A DNA stretch of 10,287 nucleotides from Chloroflexia bacterium (GTDB lineage: Bacteria; Chloroflexota; Chloroflexia; Thermomicrobiales; UBA6265). A program made the position numbers and the translations under genes. The DNA lies in contig JACCYK010000337.1 in NCBI GenBank assembly GCA_013696525.1, positions 1 through 10,287 of the forward strand, given 5' to 3'. The notes under the pieces were generated by a model. It did no database searches and had not been told where the DNA came from. It saw only the letters and a list, made by a program, of their open reading frames with translations. Shown here in pieces: positions 5,822 to 10,287 of this stretch (position 1 is the first letter of the stretch; the number at the start of each line of letters is the position of its first letter).

Positions 5822-7378
5822 CTACGCCGGAGCCGGCGACCGGATTGGAGGCACCGAAGGCGGCAGCGATGATGCCGTTGCCGCGACGGACAGCCGCGAT
5901 ACCGGCAGTGTGAGGGTAAAGGTCGATCCCACGCCAACCTGACTTGAGAGCTCGATCCGACCGCCATGGACGGTGGCGACCTCGCGCGCGATGGCCAAGC
6001 CAAGCCCGGTCCCGCCCGCCTGCCGGCTTCGTGGTTGGTCGACCCGGTAGAAGCGCTCGAAGATGCGCCCCTGGTGCTCCGGCAAAATGCCGATGCCGGT
6101 ATCACGCACCCGCAGGATCGCCTCGCTCCCCCGGCGCTGGAGATCGAGCGTCACCGTACCACCGGCCGGCGTGTAGCGGATGGCGTTATCGATGAGATTG
6201 AGCACGACCTGCTTCAACCGATCCGGGTCGGCCTCGACCGCCACCTGTTCCCACTCGCCGAGTGTCAGCCGCGTCCCCGGGTTGAGACCGCGCTGCTGTT
6301 GGTAGACGTCCAGCACGACCATATCGAACGCCACCCGCTGAAACGTCAACCGCTGTCCAGCATCAACCCTGGCCAGGATCAACAGGTCAGCCACCAATCG
6401 TCCCATCCGCTCGGATTCCCGCGCGATCGCGCGCAGGGTTTCGGCACGTTCGCGCGGGTCTCGATCAACGCCCCCCAGCAAGGCCGACGTGTTGGTGCCG
6501 ATGACCGTGAGCGGGGTTCGTAGCTCGTGCGAGGCATCGGCGAGAAAGCGGCGCTGGGTCGTGTGGGCCGTGGCGAGCTGATCGAGCATGTCGTTAAATG
6601 TTCGAGCCAAACGTCCGAGCTCGTCCGCCCGTTCCGGTTCCGGCAGCCGGCGCGAAAAATCGGCCGCCTCCCCGATCGCCCGTGCCGACCGCGTCATCCG
6701 GTCGACCGGCCGCAGGGCACGGCTCGCCATGAACCAGGCGATCGCCGCCGACACGGCGACGGTGCCGGCGACGATCACGGCCAGGGTTAGCCGCCAGCCG
6801 GCAAGCGTCGCCTCGACCGCCGCCAGCGGCGACATCACGACCAGCAGCAGCCGGTCCGAGAAGCGGCCGGCCTCAACCCGGGTGCCGAAGACCTGGTGCG
6901 CCTCCCCGTCCACCTCGACCGCGGCAATGTGCTGACCTTGCGTCATTGCCGCGCTCCAGAATTCGTCCGCGATCATCAAGACGGGTGGAGGATCGGCGGT
7001 GTGGGCAACTACCTGACCTGAGGCAGTGACCAACTGAGCGGAAAAGCGTGATCCCGCCATCCGGTCGGTCATGGCGGCGGTAACCGACGCGTCCGGAGCG
7101 ACAAGCTCGTGACCCAAGACCACCGGCAGGCTCGGGTCCAGGTCAGGATTGAAGCCCTGGTAAGGCAGGTCCGCCAATTCCCCGGCCCGGCCGCGGGCGG
7201 CACGGAGTCTGACTCCGAGCGCGCGCTCCTGAAGGTCGTCAGCTTGCATTCGTAGCTCATAATTGAGCCGGCTCGTTTCTTGGGCCGAGATCACCGCGTA
7301 GACGATGATCGCGAACGCGGCCAGCACCAGCCCCAACAAGAGCGTCTGCATCAGCGTTAAGCGCAGCCGGACCGACAT
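5822..7378 (-). CDS. Membrane sensor histidine kinase of a two-component system
   Basis: The 518-residue protein autophosphorylates on a His and passes the phosphate to the response regulator encoded just upstream. A first membrane span (about 8-31) and a second (about 194-217) flank an extracytoplasmic sensor region of roughly 160 residues that I do not recognise. A HAMP linker follows (about 218-270, with the RALRPVDRM start). The dimerisation domain has FLADASHELRTPL with phospho-acceptor His284. The ATPase domain shows the N box (Asn394 and Asn398 in VVLNLIDNAIRYTP), the G1 box DTGIG (426-430), the F box (Phe440 and Phe443) and the G2 box GGTGLGLA (455-462). All catalytic motifs are intact. 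The last 25 residues are a Ser/Pro/Ala tail outside the domain. Its ATG shares one base with the regulator stop (TAATG) and has AAGGAG 8 bases ahead, inside the regulator gene, so translation is coupled. The signal sensed is unknown. Confidence 0.95.
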   Translation of the reverse strand: MSVRLRLTLMQTLLLGLVLAAFAIIVYAVISAQETSRLNYELRMQADDLQERALGVRLRAARGRAGELADLPYQGFNPDLDPSLPVVLGHELVAPDASVTAAMTDRMAGSRFSAQLVTASGQVVAHTADPPPVLMIADEFWSAAMTQGQHIAAVEVDGEAHQVFGTRVEAGRFSDRLLLVVMSPLAAVEATLAGWRLTLAVIVAGTVAVSAAIAWFMASRALRPVDRMTRSARAIGEAADFSRRLPEPERADELGRLARTFNDMLDQLATAHTTQRRFLADASHELRTPLTVIGTNTSALLGGVDRDPRERAETLRAIARESERMGRLVADLLILARVDAGQRLTFQRVAFDMVVLDVYQQQRGLNPGTRLTLGEWEQVAVEADPDRLKQVVLNLIDNAIRYTPAGGTVTLDLQRRGSEAILRVRDTGIGILPEHQGRIFERFYRVDQPRSRQAGGTGLGLAIAREVATVHGGRIELSSQVGVGSTFTLTLPVSRLSVAATASSLPPSVPPIRSPAPA

Positions 7379-8070
7379 TACGCCTGCTCCTTCAACACGT
7401 ACCCCGCCCCCCGCAGCGTATGGATCAGGCGCGGTTCGCCGCCGGCCTCCAGCTTTTCGCGCAAGTAGCGGACGTAGACTTCGATCACCTTCGACTCGCC
7501 CACGAATTCGTATCCCCAGACCCGCTCGTAGATGCGGTCACGAGTTAGCACCTGCTTTGGGTTCAATAGAAAGAGACGGAGCAGCTCGTACTCGGTATTC
7601 GTCAGGGCGATCAGGCGATCGCCCCGGGTTGCTTCATGAGCTCCGGTATTGAGCCGCACATCGGCGAAGCGGAGCTCGGCGTTCCCCGTCGCTTCCTGAC
7701 GACGGAGCCGGACCCGGATGCGGGCGACCAGCTCGCTTAGGGCAAAGGGTTTCACGAGATAGTCGTCGGCCCCGGCCTCGAGGCCGGCAACGCGATCGGG
7801 CACCGCGTCCTTGGCCGTCAGCAGGACCACCGGCAGCGCCTCATCGCCGGCGCGGAGCCGGCGTACGACGTCGAGCCCATCGAGTCCCGGCATCATAATG
7901 TCCAGTACCACGAGGTCGGGCGGGTCATCCCGAACCTGGCGGAGCGCGGCCGCGCCGTCTTCCGCCAGCAGCACTGTAAAGCCGGCGATGGAGAGGCCGC
8001 GCCGCAACGAGGCGCGGATTTCGGCATCGTCATCGACCACAAGGATTCGGGCCGGGGAATCGTCTCGCAT
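7378..8070 (-). CDS. OmpR/PhoB-family response regulator
   Basis: The 230-residue DNA-binding regulator is the partner of the kinase encoded directly downstream. The receiver domain (about 7-122) has the acidic pair Asp13-Asp14, phospho-acceptor Asp57 in VVLDIMMPG, Thr85 in LLTAKD and Lys107 in LVKPF, so it should be phosphorylated normally. The C-terminal winged helix (about 132-226) shows LTNTEYELLRLFLLNP, the recognition-helix region VIEVYVRYLREKL and the wing ending LRGAGYVL, all typical of the OmpR class. The frame continues 43 codons upstream, but those residues do not resemble a receiver domain; the ATG at 8070 has GAGGG 10 bases before it, a slightly long spacing. A start at Met31 of the longer frame (near 8109) is a less likely alternative. 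Likely targets are unknown and may include its own operon or nearby exported proteins. Confidence 0.94.
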   Translation of the reverse strand: MRDDSPARILVVDDDAEIRASLRRGLSIAGFTVLLAEDGAAALRQVRDDPPDLVVLDIMMPGLDGLDVVRRLRAGDEALPVVLLTAKDAVPDRVAGLEAGADDYLVKPFALSELVARIRVRLRRQEATGNAELRFADVRLNTGAHEATRGDRLIALTNTEYELLRLFLLNPKQVLTRDRIYERVWGYEFVGESKVIEVYVRYLREKLEAGGEPRLIHTLRGAGYVLKEQA

Positions 8071-8333
8071 CGCGCACGCGCCCTCATTGCAGAGAGAGGC
8101 CGCGACCATTCTTCCCGTCCGGGGGTCGATCATCGGGGAAGAAGGGCCGCGGTCAGGATGCCCGGCTAGGGCCGGGTCATCCAAAAACGGCGTGGCCACC
8201 GGAGCGGCTCGTCGCCGTGCCTCGTTGCCGAGTCTAGCGGTCGAACCTTAAGCGGAGGTGAGAGCAAGCTGAGCGAGACCTGAGCCGGCGCGGCCACGGG
8301 CGGCGTCGCCAGATGGGTCTCGGTCTCACCGCT

Positions 8334-8609
8334 TCACCGGGCCCGGTCCCACTGGATCGTGGCCACGGCGCCAAGCAGCCACCGGACATCCGAAACCGGC
8401 GTTCCGCTATCCGCCTCGTCGCCCGTGTCCTCACTGGGCCCGCCGAGGTCGGCGAACGGCGTCACCGGGATCCGCGTCGGCTCCTCCTGCCAGGGCAGGC
8501 GGCCCGCCATGTTCGCCAGGTAGACCCCATACCCGACCACGATCAGCACGACCGCGATCGCCAGCAGGGAGAACATCAGCGTGCCCCGGTTTCGCCGTCT
8601 TGGCATCAT
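8334..8609 (-). CDS. Small single-span membrane protein
   Basis: This 91-residue protein has a basic N-terminus (MMPRRRNRGT), one hydrophobic span at about 9-32 (FSLLAIAVVLIVVGYGVYL) and a largely acidic Pro/Gly/Asp-rich remainder, probably outside the membrane. No family is recognised. GGAG (complement of 8620-8623) sits 10 bases before the first of two adjacent ATG codons. The gene follows the YceI-like gene by 75 bases on the same strand and is likely in its transcript. The only support for coding is the signal-anchor pattern, the ribosome site and the operon position. A plus-strand frame that overlaps it is considered a shadow. It could anchor or chaperone the YceI-like partner, but that is speculation. 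Confidence 0.65.
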   Translation of the reverse strand: MMPRRRNRGTLMFSLLAIAVVLIVVGYGVYLANMAGRLPWQEEPTRIPVTPFADLGGPSEDTGDEADSGTPVSDVRWLLGAVATIQWDRAR

Positions 8610-8684
8610 TCGGGATGGTCTCCAATCGAGAACCCGGACGACGCGACGGCCGCGATCATCCGTCGCCCGGGCTCCGAACAGTCA

Positions 8685-9425
8685 CTAGCCGGCGGGAGCA
8701 GCGACCAAGTCGATTTCCAGCGTCACCTCGTCGCCAATGCCCACCACCGGACCGACGATCGGCTTCTCGATACTGAAGTCCGGGAAGGTGAAGGTGGTCG
8801 AGGCCGACCCCGTGAGGTTGACAGCCTCCTTCGTCACCATCGCCTCCCAGGCCGCCAGTCTGGTCTCGCCGTGGAAGGTCAGGTCGCCAATCAGGATGAT
8901 GGCGACTTCTTCACCCTCGGGCAGGGGGCCATCGACCCCTTCAACGTGGCGGAGGACGAAGGTGGCCAGCGGATAGGTATCGGTTTCCAGGGTATTGCCG
9001 CGCAGATAGTTGTCGCGGCGGGCCTCGTCGGTTTCGAGCGTCCGCAGGTCCACGTCAAATTGGGAACACGGGAGGGGAGCGCCGCTGGCGTCGAACAGGA
9101 TGTTGCCGATGATCGCGTTCGTCTCACCGATCACCTCGTTCGCGCCGACGCCCGCCAGCTCCTCCGTCACTTGATACCGCGCCGCCGATTCCGCGCTGTT
9201 GATCGCATAGACCGAAGCGGCGTCCACACCCTCCGGCACCGCCCCTGGCTCGGCCGCGACACACTCCGGCAGCCCATCGCGGGCGTCGAGGATGCCAACC
9301 TTGGCCGCCGGCGTCGCGTCCTGGGCTGAGGCATCGCGCCCGAACGTCGTCTGCAGGCCGGATACCGCGAACATGGCGGCCATGAACGTCACCGGCAACC
9401 AACCCCATCGCGCCTTCGTCACCAT
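8685..9425 (-). CDS. Exported YceI-like domain protein
   Basis: The 246-residue protein has a signal peptide (residues 1-35, ending ASAQ) and a YceI-like lipocalin-type beta-barrel (about 73-242). Features of the family are the ARYQVTEEL strand (82-90), RRDNYLRGNTLETDTYPLATF (136-156, the conserved Arg...Leu-Arg-Gly...Tyr-Pro segment), GDLTFHGETR (180-189) and a C-terminal VGPVVGIGDEVTLEIDL strand (225-240). Characterised YceI proteins bind polyisoprenoid lipids in the periplasm or cell envelope; the ligand here is not known. Between signal and barrel is a 40-residue linker. Two cysteines (Cys55 in the linker and Cys120 in the barrel) could form a disulfide outside the cell. AAAGGA lies 5 bases before the ATG. 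The gene lies between a thiamine enzyme and a small membrane protein; only the latter seems to belong with it. Confidence 0.85.
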   Translation of the reverse strand: MVTKARWGWLPVTFMAAMFAVSGLQTTFGRDASAQDATPAAKVGILDARDGLPECVAAEPGAVPEGVDAASVYAINSAESAARYQVTEELAGVGANEVIGETNAIIGNILFDASGAPLPCSQFDVDLRTLETDEARRDNYLRGNTLETDTYPLATFVLRHVEGVDGPLPEGEEVAIILIGDLTFHGETRLAAWEAMVTKEAVNLTGSASTTFTFPDFSIEKPIVGPVVGIGDEVTLEIDLVAAPAG

Positions 9426-9573
9426 CGGTGTCCTTTCCTAGTTCAGCATCGGTATCGCGGCCACGAACCCGCTCAATGCCTGACGATACCGGCGAAACCT
9501 GAAGCCGGCCTGAACCCCGCCTGAGCCAATGGCTTGAAACCGCTCAGGTTCGGCGGCGGATCGCCAGCCGGCG
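9426..9573. other. Intergenic region with an inverted repeat, possible terminator of the thiamine enzyme gene
   Basis: CCTGAGC (9520-9526) and GCTCAGG (9542-9548) form a 7-bp stem with a 15-base loop, 26 bases past the stop of the upstream minus-strand gene. No T-run follows. The rest of these 148 bases should hold the promoter of the YceI-like gene, but no clear elements were found. Confidence 0.4.
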
Positions 9574-10287
9574 CTAGTAGTCGAAGCGAATCGGCGTATC
9601 AATGATGGTTGGCAGGTCGCGGCCGGCGGCTTCCACGACCGCCTGCTCCAGCTCGGCCGGCGAATTGGCGCGCACGCCGGGAATGCCATAGGCGCCGGCC
9701 AGGGCGATGAAGTCGGGATTGACCAGATCCACGCCCAAGTAGCGCCGGTCGTACTCGTGCGCCTGCTCCCACTTGACCGCGGTATAGGTCGAGTCGTTGA
9801 AGATCACGATCGGCACGCCCAGCCGGAACTGGACCGCGGTCGCCAGCTCCTGCATCGTGAACTGGAACCCGCCGTCGCCCACGATCGCCACCACCGTCGC
9901 CTCCGGCCGGGCCACCTTGGCCCCCAACGCCATTGGCATCGAGGCGCCGAGGGTCAGGTAGCCGGCCGGGACGAAGAAGGTTCGCGGCTCGTACACCGGG
10001 TACCGGCAGGCCGCCGCGTAGCTCATCATCGTCGCGTCGTTGACCAGGATGCCGTCACGCGGAATGGCCCGCCGTAACGCGGCGAGGTAGCCGGCATGTT
10101 CCGCCCCAAAGGCCCGTCCCAGCGCGGCCTCTCTGGCGGCGGCGATCTCCGCCTCGGACCAGCCGTGCTTCGTGATCCCCGCCGCGGCCAGACCGTCCAC
10201 TAGCGCCCGCGCCGTGGTCCGGGCATCGCCCACGATCGCCTGGCTGGGTTGGTAGTTGCGGCCCAGCTCCGCGGGGTCGATGTCGAC
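9574..10287 (-). CDS. Thiamine-diphosphate enzyme (acetolactate synthase/2-oxoacid decarboxylase type), C-terminal part, cut at 5' end
   Basis: The frame is open to the right edge and gives 237 residues with no native start, so the full gene (usually about 550 residues) begins outside. The fragment opens with VDIDPAELGRNY and IVGDA, the end of the central domain of this superfamily. The catalytic C-terminal domain has LGASMPMALGAKVARP (113-128), then GDG at 137-139 and, after 24 residues, Asn164-Asp165, the thiamine-diphosphate/metal motif. This motif is usually GDG-x24-NN; here the second Asn is Asp. The segment FQFTMQELATAVQFRLGVP is typical of acetolactate synthase-like proteins. The substrate cannot be told: candidates are acetolactate synthase, a 2-oxoacid decarboxylase or another carboligase. 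The N-terminal domain with the catalytic Glu is outside the window. No small regulatory subunit gene follows, which makes biosynthetic acetolactate synthase less likely. Confidence 0.88.
   Translation of the reverse strand, partial: VDIDPAELGRNYQPSQAIVGDARTTARALVDGLAAAGITKHGWSEAEIAAAREAALGRAFGAEHAGYLAALRRAIPRDGILVNDATMMSYAAACRYPVYEPRTFFVPAGYLTLGASMPMALGAKVARPEATVVAIVGDGGFQFTMQELATAVQFRLGVPIVIFNDSTYTAVKWEQAHEYDRRYLGVDLVNPDFIALAGAYGIPGVRANSPAELEQAVVEAAGRDLPTIIDTPIRFDY

Noticed and set aside
5966..6523. Plus-strand frame of 185 residues
   Set aside because: Lies entirely antisense to the conserved catalytic domains of the histidine kinase.
8071..8199. Upstream extension of the response regulator by 43 residues
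   Set aside because: The extra residues have no likeness to a receiver domain, and the ATG at 8070 lies just before the conserved RILVVDDD strand.
8313..9329. Plus-strand frame of 338 residues
   Set aside because: Although long, it is antisense to the YceI-like and small membrane genes, is rich in Arg, His, Gln and Asp with no domain, and the opposite strand has a signal peptide and YceI motifs.

Overview
The window is very GC-rich, packed with genes, and uses GTG as well as ATG starts behind clear purine-rich ribosome sites. No taxonomic marker is present. Several features point to a member of the Chloroflexota near the Thermomicrobia: an F420-type luciferase-like oxidoreductase, several secreted proteins whose signal peptides end in AQ or AQD, two Excalibur surface proteins, and alanine/proline-rich exported proteins. 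This placement is an inference; a high-GC actinobacterium is the main alternative.

Layout. (1) 1-1217, minus strand: a secreted protein with thrombospondin-type-3 calcium repeats and a C-terminal Excalibur motif, followed 20 bases downstream by the start of another exported protein that is cut by the window edge. (2) 1420-3664, plus strand: a two-gene operon with a luciferase-like (probably F420-dependent) oxidoreductase and a sulfotransferase that carries an extra N-terminal beta-rich domain. (3) 3665-4031: a non-coding stretch with strong hairpins and an imperfect inverted repeat about 190 bases long. (4) 4032-4523, minus: a small exported helical protein with a His/Met-rich patch and an acidic tail. 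(5) 4787-5488, minus: a second Excalibur protein with glycine/alanine repeats and a sortase-like MPSTG tail, followed by a perfect 13-bp stem that is probably its terminator. (6) 5822-8070, minus: an OmpR-type response regulator and a membrane histidine kinase, coupled through TAATG. (7) 8334-9425, minus: an exported YceI-like protein and a small single-span membrane protein. (8) 9574-10287, minus: the C-terminal part of a thiamine-diphosphate enzyme of the acetolactate synthase/decarboxylase superfamily, cut by the right edge.

How it fits together. Much of the window concerns the cell surface: two or three exported calcium-motif or Excalibur proteins, a YceI-like protein, a small anchored protein and an exported helical protein sit around a two-component system that could sense envelope or outside conditions. 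The sulfotransferase could modify a lipid or glycan, but its substrate is not visible. Nothing here shows that these units work as one pathway. I found no CRISPR array, tRNA, rRNA, transposase or prophage gene, and no convincing new defence or mobile system. The most distinctive items are the paired Excalibur proteins with opposite domain order, the sortase-like tail, and the inverted-repeat element.
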